Both the position numbers and the translations under genes were made by a program. Of a stretch of 64,000 bases of DNA, positions 1-9,022 are shown in pieces. Source of the stretch: Yersinia enterocolitica subsp. enterocolitica. Its GTDB lineage: Bacteria > Pseudomonadota > Gammaproteobacteria > Enterobacterales > Enterobacteriaceae. Below the pieces are notes generated by a model. It saw nothing but the letters and a program-made list of their open reading frames with translations. It was not told the origin of the DNA and ran no database searches. The number at the start of each line of letters is the position of its first letter. Within the stretch, counting starts at the first letter, position 1. The stretch lies in the NCBI RefSeq assembly GCF_901472495.1, contig NZ_LR590469.1, positions 372,001 to 436,000 of the forward strand, written 5' to 3'.

Positions 1-210
1 ACCACAGGCCAAGATGGTCAACATGGCATAGTTATTTATCAAGTCATAAATATTGGCGAGCGTCAGAAAATCTGGGCTGGTGAAAGCAAGATAAGTCGAA
101 ATAATCAATATGGTGAAAGCCAACATCACTTCATGGCGTTTCAGATGCTCTTTATTAAATAGACCTGTTTTACCAACATCAGGTTTATTAAGTGCATGGG
201 GATTAGCCAT
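1..210 (-). CDS. Sugar ABC transporter permease (partial, N-terminus only)
   Basis: The first 70 codons of an inner-membrane permease are present; the rest lies outside the window. The visible protein begins MANPHALNKPDVG and has a polar N-terminus followed by a hydrophobic segment (VMLAFTILIISTYLAF) and the motif SPDFLTLANIYDL, typical of ribose-type (RbsC/BPD_transp_2) permeases. Its ATG overlaps the stop codon of the upstream ATPase gene by 8 bases (203-210), which indicates translational coupling. The role inferred is the membrane channel of the importer encoded by the two preceding genes. The substrate is unknown. Confidence 0.8.
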   Translation of the reverse strand, partial: MANPHALNKPDVGKTGLFNKEHLKRHEVMLAFTILIISTYLAFTSPDFLTLANIYDLINNYAMLTILACG

Positions 211-1684
211 TTACTACCTCCGCAATGGCTGCTTCGCTGCTGTTACCTGGCAAGAACTCCTGCACCAGCCGCCCAGACCGCATCACTAAAATACGGTGGC
301 TATTAAAGTAGGCTTCATCAATCTCATCACAAATCATTAAAACCGCAATCCCCCGTGCTGCCAGTGCATTGATAATATTATAAATACCGGCTTTATTGGC
401 GATATCTACCCCCACGGTTGGTGAGTCGAGAATCAATATTTGTGGGTCGGTTGCCAGCCATTTGGCAATGGCAATACGCTGCGCATTACCGCCAGATAAG
501 GTATTGACCGGCAAATCGCTATTACCAATTTTGATAGACAGGTGCTTAACCATGTCTTCGACCAATGTATCGACTCGCTCGGTACGCATCAGGTGGAAAG
601 TGTTTTTAAGCCGGTGTAAAACGGTGGCGCTGATATTGTCGCGGATTGATTGTTCCATGATCAGTCCGGTACTCATGCGATCTTCTGAGACATAACCCAC
701 GCCAGCGGCAATAGCATCGCGGTTGCTGGTAAAATACATCGGTTTATCATTGATACGAATGGTACCTGACTCTGGTGTAGTTAAACCAAATAGACTAAGG
801 CACAATTCTGTGCGGCCAGAACCCAATAAGCCGACCAGTGAGACAATTTCACCGGGATGCAATGTCAGTGAGATATTGTGATATTCATTGCCACGGGAAA
901 GTTCTTCCACTGCCAGCACCGGCGCAAGCGAAGCGCTATAGGGTGGCAGCACCTGAAAATCAAACTTCATACCGGTCATCAGCCAGGCCAGCCGTGCATT
1001 ATCAACTTCAGCGGCAGGGTAGGTTCCGACCCAATTACCATCTTTGAGCACGGTAATACGGTCTGAAATTTCCAGCACTTCGCTCAAGCGGTGGCTGACA
1101 AATACCACGCAGATATTGCGTGATTTCAGTTCATGCACCACCCGCAGCAAGCCGTTAACCTCTTGCCGGGTCAGAGATGCGGTCGGTTCATCCATCACAA
1201 TTAGCCGGGCATCCTGCGCCAGGGCACGGCAGATTGCAACTAACTGTTTCTGGGCGATGGGGAGGTCTTCAACCAATTCATCCAGATTAAGATGGGCATC
1301 AATGCTCTTGATGACACGCTCGGCGGTTTCCCGCATCTGGCGTTTGTTCACCCACAGATGATGGTGATAATGGTTCATGGCGATATTCTCAGCCACGGTC
1401 AAGTTGGGGAATAATGATAAGTCTTGATAAATCACCTGAATCCCCAGCCGGACAGATTCAATCGGGGTCAGGGTTGAATACGTTTTGCCATCAACAGTTA
1501 TCGCGGCCTCAGCATCGGGTTGATAAACACCGGAGATAATCTTAATCAGTGTGGATTTGCCACAACCGTTTTGCCCTGCAAGGCAATGTACCTCACCGGG
1601 TAACAGGGTCATAGCCACCTTATCCAGCGCTTTGACGCCATAAAAGGTTTTACTGATATTTTCCAGGGTAATAAATGGCTGCAT
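203..1684 (-). CDS. Sugar ABC transporter, duplicated ATP-binding subunit
   Basis: A 493-residue ATPase of the RbsA/MglA/XylG type with two fused nucleotide-binding domains. The N-terminal half has Walker A GQNGCGKST and Walker B LIVMDEPTASL. The C-terminal half has the signature LSGGNAQRIAIAKWL and the degenerate Walker A GLLGSGRTE, as is usual for the second domain of this family. The reading frame stays open up to 1738, but that extension runs into an ERIC repeat. The start at 1684 is preferred because AAGGGGAT lies just upstream and MQPFITLENISKTF matches the usual family N-terminus. It powers uptake of an unknown sugar together with its flanking genes. Confidence 0.93.
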   Translation of the reverse strand: MQPFITLENISKTFYGVKALDKVAMTLLPGEVHCLAGQNGCGKSTLIKIISGVYQPDAEAAITVDGKTYSTLTPIESVRLGIQVIYQDLSLFPNLTVAENIAMNHYHHHLWVNKRQMRETAERVIKSIDAHLNLDELVEDLPIAQKQLVAICRALAQDARLIVMDEPTASLTRQEVNGLLRVVHELKSRNICVVFVSHRLSEVLEISDRITVLKDGNWVGTYPAAEVDNARLAWLMTGMKFDFQVLPPYSASLAPVLAVEELSRGNEYHNISLTLHPGEIVSLVGLLGSGRTELCLSLFGLTTPESGTIRINDKPMYFTSNRDAIAAGVGYVSEDRMSTGLIMEQSIRDNISATVLHRLKNTFHLMRTERVDTLVEDMVKHLSIKIGNSDLPVNTLSGGNAQRIAIAKWLATDPQILILDSPTVGVDIANKAGIYNIINALAARGIAVLMICDEIDEAYFNSHRILVMRSGRLVQEFLPGNSSEAAIAEVVNG

Positions 1685-1693
1685 ACATCCCCT

Positions 1694-1820
1694 TATACCC
1701 TTCGTCCTTGAAGTTACAGGGGTGTTAGCTACGCTCACTCACCCGAATCACTTACCTGAGTAAGCTCATCGGGCTTCGTTTGCTTGCTGCCTACCTGCAA
1801 CTCCAATGACTTTGGGTATA
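1694..1820. repeat. ERIC (enterobacterial repetitive intergenic consensus) element
   Basis: A 127-bp imperfect palindrome bounded by TATACCC and GGGTATA. Its centre carries the ERIC core (CACTTACCTGAGTAAGCTC and flanks). The length equals that of the classical full ERIC. It occupies most of the spacer between the binding-protein and ATPase genes, so it would be transcribed within the operon and could fold into a long hairpin affecting the ratio of the two products. Confidence 0.9.
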
Positions 1821-1884
1821 TCTTAATAATTGCGTATTCGCACTCTTTGATATTGTGGAGTTAATGCTTATCAGCAGGTGTGAA

Positions 1885-2868
1885 TCAATACAGCGAATCC
1901 ACGTTATCTTTGGTCACACGCAACACATTGTGGAACTGAATCAGGTGTTTAGCTTGATCAACTTCCGCTTTACCTACTCCTGGGATCTCCATGCCTGTTT
2001 CGATTTTCTCGCCTTTCAGCACTTTATCAGCTACCGCTGTCATGGCATAACCAGCAGAACCTGGGTCATAAGTCACGCCCATAGCGATATCGCCACTTTT
2101 AACCAGCGATGCAGCCTGAGATGGGATCATCATGCCGAACACATGAACATTGTTTTTCGCCCGTTTTTCTTTCACTGCACGGCCTGCACCAATCGGGCCT
2201 TGTGAACCGAAAGCAACAATACCTTTCAAATCACTATGCGCTTTCATCAAATCCAGTGTGGTACGGCGTGAGTCATCAATGCTCTCAGCGACAGGCATAC
2301 GGCTGGTCACTTCAAACATTTCCGGGTAATGCTCTTTCTGGTATTTAACAAACAAATCGGCCCACAGATTATGTTGTGGCACGGTCAGGCTACCCACATA
2401 AATCACATAGCCGCCTTTGCCGCCCATAGCTTTTGCCATTTCTTCCACATTGTCGGCAGCGAATTTGGCGTTATCGATGATTTCGATATCCCAGTTAGCG
2501 CTAGGCTGCCCCGGAGATTCGTTGGTTAATACCACGATGCCAGCATCGCGCGCTTTCTTGAATACCGGTTCCAGCACATCGGCATCGTTCGGCACGATAC
2601 TGATGGCGCTGACTTTCTTGGCGATTAAATCTTCAATGATCTTCACTTGTTGTGGGGCATCGGTACTGGATGGGCCGACTTGATAGGCTTTGATCCCGAG
2701 ATCTTTACCGGCGCGCTCCACCCCTTCGCCCATGCGGTTGAACCAAGGCATTCCGGCGATTTTCGAAATATTGACGACTTCGACTTCTTGCGCCAGCGCG
2801 CTGCCCGAGCACGCCATCATGCTGAACAGGCTGGCCGCCAATAACGTTTTTACACTCAGTTTTTTCAT
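1885..2868 (-). CDS. Periplasmic sugar-binding protein of an ABC importer
   Basis: A 327-residue type I periplasmic binding protein (Peripla_BP_4 family; ribose/rhamnose/AI-2 binding relatives). It starts with a signal peptide that has a KK N-terminus and a hydrophobic core, with likely cleavage after SGSALA; a Cys in the core makes a lipoprotein unlikely but not impossible. Characteristic stretches are VVNISKIAGMPWFNRM, ISIVPNDADVLEPVFKKA and the C-terminal MEIPGVGKAEVD, which resembles the LsrB/RhaS group. It is the first gene of the importer operon and would deliver substrate to the permease. The ligand cannot be deduced; an aldose or AI-2-like molecule is possible. Confidence 0.9.
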   Translation of the reverse strand: MKKLSVKTLLAASLFSMMACSGSALAQEVEVVNISKIAGMPWFNRMGEGVERAGKDLGIKAYQVGPSSTDAPQQVKIIEDLIAKKVSAISIVPNDADVLEPVFKKARDAGIVVLTNESPGQPSANWDIEIIDNAKFAADNVEEMAKAMGGKGGYVIYVGSLTVPQHNLWADLFVKYQKEHYPEMFEVTSRMPVAESIDDSRRTTLDLMKAHSDLKGIVAFGSQGPIGAGRAVKEKRAKNNVHVFGMMIPSQAASLVKSGDIAMGVTYDPGSAGYAMTAVADKVLKGEKIETGMEIPGVGKAEVDQAKHLIQFHNVLRVTKDNVDSLY

Positions 2869-3669
2869 TTCAAGCTCCCGGAGCTAATGTAGGTTGAGGC
2901 TAGCGTCGTTAGGTGTTGACGTAATATTTTGTATTAGTTAAGTTTTATTTATGTTTTTAAAAAAATGAAGATTTATCAGGAAGCAAATTTTACATCTGCA
3001 CTACATTTCCTGTAGGTCGACTCTACTGCTTCGATAGCCATTTTCCCCATATCTATAAATGCTATTTACATGGATAAAATAGCTGCTTTCCCAGTTTGTG
3101 ACTGGCATCATGATCCTGAGGGGGAGAACAAAGAGAGTTGCATAAAAATGGTAGGCAGAAGGGTAATAACAATGCTTTTTACATGGACATTATGGTTTAT
3201 CAGTTGATGCTATTTGGCGAGTCTTGACACCTATTATGCTGGTTACGATATAAATAAACACACTGATAATTCATATGGTTATTATTGATAATTTATTGAC
3301 ATAACTATTAGCGTAACTTCTTATACTATATAAAATATAATTAATAACTATTAAATTTGATAGTTTTAAATTTTATTTTTACTTGTATTATATTTTATAA
3401 GAAATGGAATATTTATTCAGACTGCTGACAAAGTTGATAAAAGGGGAAATGTGCCGAATGGGTCCCTATTTATTTAAAATACAAGTGGCGTGAACCGTCG
3501 GAGCGCCCATCGGTGCAGTCGCCCCGTTAGTCTCAGTGCGGAAAAATTAACCTCAATGTTTATTTTTTACTATCTTCAGATATGTTAAACGATGCGATAC
3601 TTATTATTAAGTAATTATATAATTAAACTATCGAGTGGTAATCTTAAAGTATATCTTCGGAATAACATT
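2869..3669. other. AT-rich intergenic region with divergent promoters (inferred)
   Basis: Roughly 800 bp separate the sugar importer (minus) from the FAD protein gene (plus). It is strongly AT-rich except for a short GC-rich island near 3485-3540. A perfect 7-bp inverted repeat (GCTATTT at 3061-3067, AAATAGC at 3077-3083) could be an operator. I see no coding potential or RNA gene. Promoters for both flanking genes must lie here, but I cannot place them with confidence. Confidence 0.5.
3487..3540 (+). repeat. GC-rich dispersed repeat fragment
   Basis: A GC-rich island sits inside very AT-rich DNA. Its first 22 bases (3487-3508, beginning GGCGTGAACCG) match the reverse strand of 21181-21202 at 19 of 22 positions, so the two appear to be copies of one dispersed intergenic repeat. 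The family name is unknown to me. Confidence 0.45.
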
Positions 3670-5169
3670 ATGAACTCTAAAAAAAGAAGTATTGCTATTA
3701 TAGGCGGTGGTGTTGCGGGAGTCGCCACATTTATTGCTGCGGTGCTGCGTCATGCTACACAACTTATTTATATTATTGAACCTTCACCCATTGGCCCTGG
3801 CATGGCGTTCTCTAATGTAGATGAAGATGTACTGTGTAATACCTCAGTAGATACTATGTCAATATTGGCAGATAAACCGCTTGATTTTTATGATTATCTA
3901 ATCGCCAGTGGTCACGTTGTCACCACTGAATCTTTTGTTCCCAGGAAATGGGTAGGGAATTATTTGGTCGACCGTTTTCGTGAGTATTTTGCTATCGCGC
4001 ATAGAGACGGTATTGTAGTTATCCATATCCCTCACTTATTTATTTCGTTGAAGATAAATGCTCCTCGTTGTTATTCAGTTATGTTTGGTGATGTTCTAAA
4101 ACCTCAATCACTGGTGGTGACAGATGTCGTTTTCTGTACGGGCTATGGCTGTTCTCGCATTCCTGATGTGTTTAGTCTGTGCTTATCTCACCCGACCTTT
4201 ATTCGCAACCCTTATCCAGAAATGAATATGTTAGCCCGGATTCCTGCTCACTCTCGGGTACTTGTTATTGGTAGTAAGCTGTCAGCAATAGATACAGCAA
4301 TATTACTTTGTCGTGAAAGTCATCAGGTCACCATGATATCGCCTTCAGGAAGTATTCCTGCCGTCCGAACTTATTTGATGAGATGTACTGATGCTATTAT
4401 TGACCAAGATCGTCTGGCGTCAATAATAATGATGCTCAGAGAGCGTCGAGGTACAATGCCTACTGTAGATTCATTAAAATATAGCTATATTAAATACTTC
4501 GTTGGGCTTCTCAATAAACACACAAATGAATCGTGGCGAGACCAGTTCTCTTTTGTCAGAAATTATCGCGATCGACTTTATGAAGAAATCTCTATTGCTG
4601 AGAAAGGAAAGTGCCAATGGCAAGATATTACAGTCAACTTTTTGAATGTAATGAATGAAATTCATCTAGCTAACACATCCTATTTTGTAGGTTCTTTTCA
4701 TCCCGATTTTATGAAGGTAATTCATCGATACTTATCATCGATTCCATTAATTAATGCACGGAAGATTCTGCAATATATAGATAATGGTGTTCTTTTTGTA
4801 CAAAAAGGAGAGATCGGTGATATCTCAATTTCGGCGCACAGCCCTGATGTGTGGCGAATCGATTGGGGAGAGGGTGATAAGCATTTTGATGCGATTGTTT
4901 GCGCAACTGGTTATTGTTTACCCTACTACTTTTTTGATAGTAAAGGGCATATTGTGATTGATATCCACAGTGAACACGCGAAGGACGCTATTCTAATATC
5001 CTCTTCGCTAGGGATAAGTCATCCCTATTTTAAGGAAATAGAAAGTATTTGGTTTGTTGGAATACCAGCACATACTAGGTTATGGATAGTAAATGCTTTT
5101 TTTGTGGTGTTGGCGTTGGCTAACCAAACTGTCGATAATATAATGAGGCTTCCCGAACGGATAATTTGA
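3670..5169 (+). CDS. FAD/NAD(P)-binding protein, putative flavin oxidoreductase
   Basis: A 499-residue protein whose N-terminus MNSKKRSIAIIGGGVAGVA is a classic Rossmann dinucleotide-binding fold (GxGxxG-type). It is followed by IEPSPIGPGMAF and, further on, a second nucleotide-binding motif VLVIGSKLSAIDTAILL. A late CATGYCLPYYFF stretch resembles the ATG motif of FAD-dependent monooxygenase-like proteins. This fits the FAD-NAD(P)-binding family PF13454. The frame is open from 3592, but 3670 is preferred because of the GGAA upstream and because the Rossmann fold begins there. It is AT-rich and monocistronic, and faces a LuxR-type regulator gene. Substrate and pathway are unknown. Confidence 0.75.
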   Translation: MNSKKRSIAIIGGGVAGVATFIAAVLRHATQLIYIIEPSPIGPGMAFSNVDEDVLCNTSVDTMSILADKPLDFYDYLIASGHVVTTESFVPRKWVGNYLVDRFREYFAIAHRDGIVVIHIPHLFISLKINAPRCYSVMFGDVLKPQSLVVTDVVFCTGYGCSRIPDVFSLCLSHPTFIRNPYPEMNMLARIPAHSRVLVIGSKLSAIDTAILLCRESHQVTMISPSGSIPAVRTYLMRCTDAIIDQDRLASIIMMLRERRGTMPTVDSLKYSYIKYFVGLLNKHTNESWRDQFSFVRNYRDRLYEEISIAEKGKCQWQDITVNFLNVMNEIHLANTSYFVGSFHPDFMKVIHRYLSSIPLINARKILQYIDNGVLFVQKGEIGDISISAHSPDVWRIDWGEGDKHFDAIVCATGYCLPYYFFDSKGHIVIDIHSEHAKDAILISSSLGISHPYFKEIESIWFVGIPAHTRLWIVNAFFVVLALANQTVDNIMRLPERII

Positions 5170-5209
5170 TTACAAGAAAATAATAATCAGTCTATTTTTA
5201 TTAATATTT

Positions 5210-5938
5210 TCAAATTAAGCAGAGTGATATTGCTTTTGCAATGACTTGCGTTTTATTCCTACATTTCAATTTATTTTTAAGGCTCACAAGATGAAAATCA
5301 ACCCCACTCTTAGATAGAGATATTTTATGCGCTATTTCTTTGGAAGTAAACCCATCGGCAGAATACCTTAAAATATCTATTTCTACGGAAGTGAGATGTA
5401 ATATGTCATTATCGGCATTGCAGTGTGGTTTTTTGTGGGATTTGATGTAATTAAGAATGTTATTTATTAATTTAAGCAATGTTTCTTTTAATGCAATTTG
5501 TACGCTTTTATTATTAATGTCTGCCAGATTACCTTTTTTTCCAAATAGAGATACAACAGCAGTTATTTTTTCATTTAGGGCAATACTTAAAACTATACAA
5601 GTGTTAATTTTCTTCTTTTTTGCCAGTTCACCTATATCACCAATATTCTGAAAAAAATCGTTGTCAAAAATATACACTTTATCTTTATTTGATGTATCTA
5701 CATTAAAATAAAGTTCTAATATTTCTAAGTATGATAGATAATTACATTTATTCATTAAGCTATCTATTAAGTAAATGTCATTTTTAGAGAATGACGTCTC
5801 TTCAATTATTGCAATTAAGAAGTCTTCGAATAATGTTGTGGTGCATATGCTATTATGTATTTTTGTTATAAACATAGAATCAAATACTATTTTTATAGTG
5901 TTAAGTTCCGGCGTGAGTTGACTTTTTCTTCTCTTCAT
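5210..5938 (-). CDS. LuxR-family transcriptional regulator
   Basis: A 242-residue protein with a C-terminal GerE/LuxR helix-turn-helix (about residues 180-240: LTSVEIDILRYSADGFTSKE, then IAHKISLSKSGVDFHL). The N-terminal 170 residues have the length of an autoinducer-binding domain, and the GELAKKKKIN...ALNEKITAVVSLFG region is weakly reminiscent of one. The Trp/Tyr signature residues of LuxR-type pheromone receptors are not evident, so the ligand is open. The gene is very AT-rich and Lys/Asn/Ile-rich, unlike the pdu genes, which suggests separate origin. It is convergent with the FAD protein gene. Confidence 0.8.
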   Translation of the reverse strand: MKRRKSQLTPELNTIKIVFDSMFITKIHNSICTTTLFEDFLIAIIEETSFSKNDIYLIDSLMNKCNYLSYLEILELYFNVDTSNKDKVYIFDNDFFQNIGDIGELAKKKKINTCIVLSIALNEKITAVVSLFGKKGNLADINNKSVQIALKETLLKLINNILNYIKSHKKPHCNADNDILHLTSVEIDILRYSADGFTSKEIAHKISLSKSGVDFHLVSLKNKLKCRNKTQVIAKAISLCLI

Positions 5939-6272
5939 ATAACCAACGCTCCGTTATTAAGTTTATAGCTGTTATGATGTTTAAGAAAGTCAATCTATTT
6001 TTTAAGTTTTTCACTAAATTATTTTAGTTTTGTTAATTTATATGAAGATAGTAATTAAGCTAATAATATTCCTGAGTAAGTTTTTGCATGAGTCATATTT
6101 ACTGAAAATTAGGTCATTATTTATAATTTTGCAATGAAAAAACGAAATTAATTAAAAATAAAATAATTATTTTTACTGTTTTATAAGGATTAATCTATTT
6201 TATACAGCTAAGAGATTGAGGCATGACTTAAGTCCAACGATTGCAGATATTCAAAATATATCGTGCTCTACG
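5939..6272. other. AT-rich intergenic region downstream of pduX
   Basis: About 330 bp of very AT-rich DNA between the LuxR-type gene start and the end of pduX. It must contain the promoter of the LuxR-type gene. I see no convincing terminator hairpin for the pdu operon and no coding potential. Confidence 0.5.
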
Positions 6273-7133
6273 TCACCGCACCCCGCCGGGCACCATAGTT
6301 AATAAGTGTTGGTTCGGGTAGCTTTGCGTGATATTGCGCTGTTGTAATTGCCAATAAAGCTGTTCCACATCATGGCGTTGACGGTCTAATAATAAGCCCA
6401 CCACACTGCCGCTGTGTGCCACATTCAGTCCATATAAATCCAGCTCTTCGACTAATCCCAGCAGAGCGCAGAAGTCGGGTTTAACCAGTAGATGCTGGCT
6501 GGCCTGTGCGCTAAGTGTGGTGGACTGGCCTAGCAGGGCGCAATCATGCTGCTCAGCGGCCTGCGTAAACAGTTGCCATGCTTGTTCTAACGATGGGGCG
6601 CTTGCCAGTAGGGCTGTCTGGCGATGCCGACGATGATAATCCTCGGTGTTGAGGCATTGTGGGCTTTCCAGCAGCAGAATATCCACACTGGGTTGCCAAT
6701 CATAAGAAATCTGTGTTGCGGCGGTTTGATGATCAAATAGGGTCAGCCGTTGAAACAAGGTGCTGTCAGTGGGTTCAAGGCTAACACACAAGGCAGCCAG
6801 TGCGGCTTCATCCAGTGTTTCCCCCAAGTGACGTGCGGTTGCCAGAGCAGTGGCGGCAATATCTGCGGTGCTGCTGGCTAACCCTTTTGCCACCGGAATG
6901 GTGGAATCAAAATTGATATGCAGGCCACGGGCCATCTCTGCTGGTTGGTCAAAATAAGTCAATACTGCTTTCAGCATTTGGCGCATCCGTGGCCGTTCAT
7001 GGCTGCCCGGCACACCGTCGGTAACGGACACGGTGCTAAACCAGTTTATCGGGCAAGAAATGAGCTTCTCCCCACCCAGTATCCAGCCCTGAATTAACTC
7101 ACCACAGGAGGCGGGGCAACGGGCCTCAGCCAT
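6273..7133 (-). CDS. pduX: PduX, L-threonine kinase
   Basis: A 286-residue GHMP-family kinase that phosphorylates free L-threonine to L-threonine-O-3-phosphate, the substrate of CobD, for the aminopropanol linker of cobalamin. The N-terminus MAEARCPASCGELIQGWILG and the ATP loop PVAKGLASSTADIAATAL are diagnostic. The frame is open to 7184, but the start at 7133 gives the normal family length and an 8-base overlap with the cobD stop, the usual coupling. It is the last gene of the extended pdu operon. In Salmonella pduX directly follows pduW; here cobA and cobD lie between them. Confidence 0.95.
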   Translation of the reverse strand: MAEARCPASCGELIQGWILGGEKLISCPINWFSTVSVTDGVPGSHERPRMRQMLKAVLTYFDQPAEMARGLHINFDSTIPVAKGLASSTADIAATALATARHLGETLDEAALAALCVSLEPTDSTLFQRLTLFDHQTAATQISYDWQPSVDILLLESPQCLNTEDYHRRHRQTALLASAPSLEQAWQLFTQAAEQHDCALLGQSTTLSAQASQHLLVKPDFCALLGLVEELDLYGLNVAHSGSVVGLLLDRQRHDVEQLYWQLQQRNITQSYPNQHLLTMVPGGVR

Positions 7134-8199
7134 GGCTAAAAACCTGTTGTAACGCGGTGACCAGTCGTTGATTGTCCGTTGCACTTTTGATGGCCACCCG
7201 ATAGTGGTCGCAGGTCAGTCCGGGGTAATTGGCGCAATGGCGAATCAGAATATTGTGCTGTAATAATGCCGGTTGTAGCGCTATTTCCGGCCTTAAACAG
7301 CGCAGGAAAAGATAGTTGGCGCAACCTTGCCACACCTGCAATGCGGGAATGGCGCATAATTGCTGATATAGGCAGTGCTGCTGCTGTGCTAACCATCCAT
7401 GAGTGGCCTGAATATAAGGCTGGTCATCGAGAATAATCTCACCTGCCAGCGCAGCGAAGGCATTGATGCTCCAGGGTTCGCGCTGCTGCTTCATGTGCTC
7501 GATGCCCTTCAAATCGCCGCTAAGTAAGTACCCCAACCGCAACCCCGGAATCGCGAAAAACTTGGTCAGTGAGCGCAATACATAAAGGTGCGGAAAATCA
7601 GTTAATTGTGGGATAAGTCCCGGCGCATCAGGGAGGAAATCAATAAAGGCTTCATCAACAATTAGCGCAATTTGGTATTGATGGCAGCAGCGTACAATAG
7701 CTTGCAGCAGGTTAGCATCTGGCATTAATCCGGTCGGGTTATTGGGGGTCGCCAGAAACAGGCAGTCAGGGCGCTGCTGTTCTAATACCGCCAGCAGCCG
7801 CTCATCGGGCTGATAACCATCAGCGTCACTCATCTGATAATCATCAATCTGGCAACCGACCCGTTGCAGGGCGCGACGGTATTCAGCAAAACCCGGTGTC
7901 AGCAGCAGGGCAGTGCGAGGTTGCAGATAATGCACTACGGCATAAATGAGTTCGGTTGCACCATTGCCTGCCATGATATTTTCCGGCAAACAATGGTGAG
8001 CGCGGGCCAGTGCACTGTGCAGTTGGCGATACTCAACATCAGGGTAATGTTCCGCGCGCGCTAACTGTTCAACAATGGCAGTTTTTAGGGAGTCTGGCAT
8101 TCCCAACGGATTAATATTGGCACTGAAATCAATGATATTCTCTGCGTTTGTCCCGATTTTCAGTGCCATTTCCAGCACATTCCCGCCATGTTCGCTCAT
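7126..8199 (-). CDS. cobD: CobD, L-threonine-O-3-phosphate decarboxylase
   Basis: A 357-residue fold-type I PLP enzyme that makes (R)-1-amino-2-propanol O-2-phosphate, which CbiB joins to adenosylcobyric acid. The N-terminal HGGNVLEMALKIG and FSANINPLGMPDSL, the LFLATPNNPTGLMP segment, the VDEAFIDFLPDA segment and the PLP-lysine motif RSLTKFFAIPGLRLGYL are all present. The protein is full length. It overlaps pduX by 8 bases, placing the two consecutive steps of the threonine branch side by side. CobD is not part of the Salmonella pdu operon, so its position here is a local rearrangement. Confidence 0.96.
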   Translation of the reverse strand: MSEHGGNVLEMALKIGTNAENIIDFSANINPLGMPDSLKTAIVEQLARAEHYPDVEYRQLHSALARAHHCLPENIMAGNGATELIYAVVHYLQPRTALLLTPGFAEYRRALQRVGCQIDDYQMSDADGYQPDERLLAVLEQQRPDCLFLATPNNPTGLMPDANLLQAIVRCCHQYQIALIVDEAFIDFLPDAPGLIPQLTDFPHLYVLRSLTKFFAIPGLRLGYLLSGDLKGIEHMKQQREPWSINAFAALAGEIILDDQPYIQATHGWLAQQQHCLYQQLCAIPALQVWQGCANYLFLRCLRPEIALQPALLQHNILIRHCANYPGLTCDHYRVAIKSATDNQRLVTALQQVFSHG

Positions 8200-8246
8200 T
8201 GCTGCGTCATGCCCCTCAGTAAGTTGTGTGTTTAGAGTACCATAAG

Positions 8247-9014
8247 CTAGGGGGTTGAGTTTAGCGACAACATTTCTGGTGTGAATGCCAGTATGTCGCG
8301 CAAGCGCACCACATCACCAATAACAATCAGTGCCGGGGCTGATAATCCTTGCGCCGCAACTTGATCCGCTAAAGTGGTCAGAGTGCCACTGGCCACTTGC
8401 TGCTGCTGGTGGCTGGCATACATCACCACCGCCGCAGGTGTGGTGGGCGCTTTGCCTCCAGCAATCAGTTGCTGACAAATGGTGGTCAGTTGCGTCATGC
8501 CCATCAGGATAATCAATGTGCCTTCCAGTTTTGCCAGTGTTGCCCAATCCTGTGGCTCATTGCCCTGACGTAGATGGCCGGTAACCACATGAAAACCGGA
8601 GGCATAATCACGATGGGTCACTGGGATACCGGCATAGGCCAATCCACCGATGGCGGAACTGATCCCCGGTATCACTTCAAACGGAATATCCGCCAGCGCC
8701 AGTGCTTCGGCTTCTTCTCCGCCACGGCCGAAGACATAAGGGTCGCCGCCTTTTAGCCGCACTACATTCAAGCCGCGTTGAGCACAATCCACCAGAATTT
8801 CATTGATTTGCGGTTGTGGCACCAAATGATGATTGGGTGTTTTGCCCACATTAATCATTTCACAACCGTCTGGTGCTTCAGCTAATAATTCCGCACAGAC
8901 TAACCGGTCATAGACCAGCGCTTCAGCACGACGAATGGCATGTAAGCCTTTTACTGTAATCAGTGCTGCATCCCCCGGCCCCGCACCGACTAGCCAAACT
9001 TTTCCACTTTTCAT
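8247..9014 (-). CDS. cobA: CobA-type uroporphyrinogen-III C-methyltransferase (SUMT)
   Basis: A 255-residue SAM-dependent methyltransferase converting uroporphyrinogen III to precorrin-2, the entry step to siroheme and corrinoids. Diagnostic motifs are VWLVGAGPGDAALITVKG near the N-terminus, RLKGGDPYVFGRGGEEAEAL, and IPGISSAIGGLAYAGIPVTH. It lacks the CysG N-terminal dehydrogenase/chelatase domain. A start at 9026 overlaps the pduW stop (ATGA), but the ATG at 9014 has a good GAGAGG site and a better N-terminus. It supplies precorrin-2 to the CbiK/CbiL route of the neighbouring cob operon. The symbol follows the SUMT usage; it is not the adenosyltransferase also called CobA. Confidence 0.94.
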   Translation of the reverse strand: MKSGKVWLVGAGPGDAALITVKGLHAIRRAEALVYDRLVCAELLAEAPDGCEMINVGKTPNHHLVPQPQINEILVDCAQRGLNVVRLKGGDPYVFGRGGEEAEALALADIPFEVIPGISSAIGGLAYAGIPVTHRDYASGFHVVTGHLRQGNEPQDWATLAKLEGTLIILMGMTQLTTICQQLIAGGKAPTTPAAVVMYASHQQQQVASGTLTTLADQVAAQGLSAPALIVIGDVVRLRDILAFTPEMLSLNSTP

Positions 9015-9022
9015 ATTGCCTC

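Noticed and set aside
1685..1738. N-terminal extension of the sugar ABC ATPase frame
   Set aside because: These codons lie in an ERIC repeat, and a better start with a ribosome-binding site exists at 1684.
3480..3545. GC-rich island considered as a tRNA or small RNA gene
   Set aside because: No cloverleaf or terminator could be drawn; similarity to the 21181 region points to a dispersed repeat.
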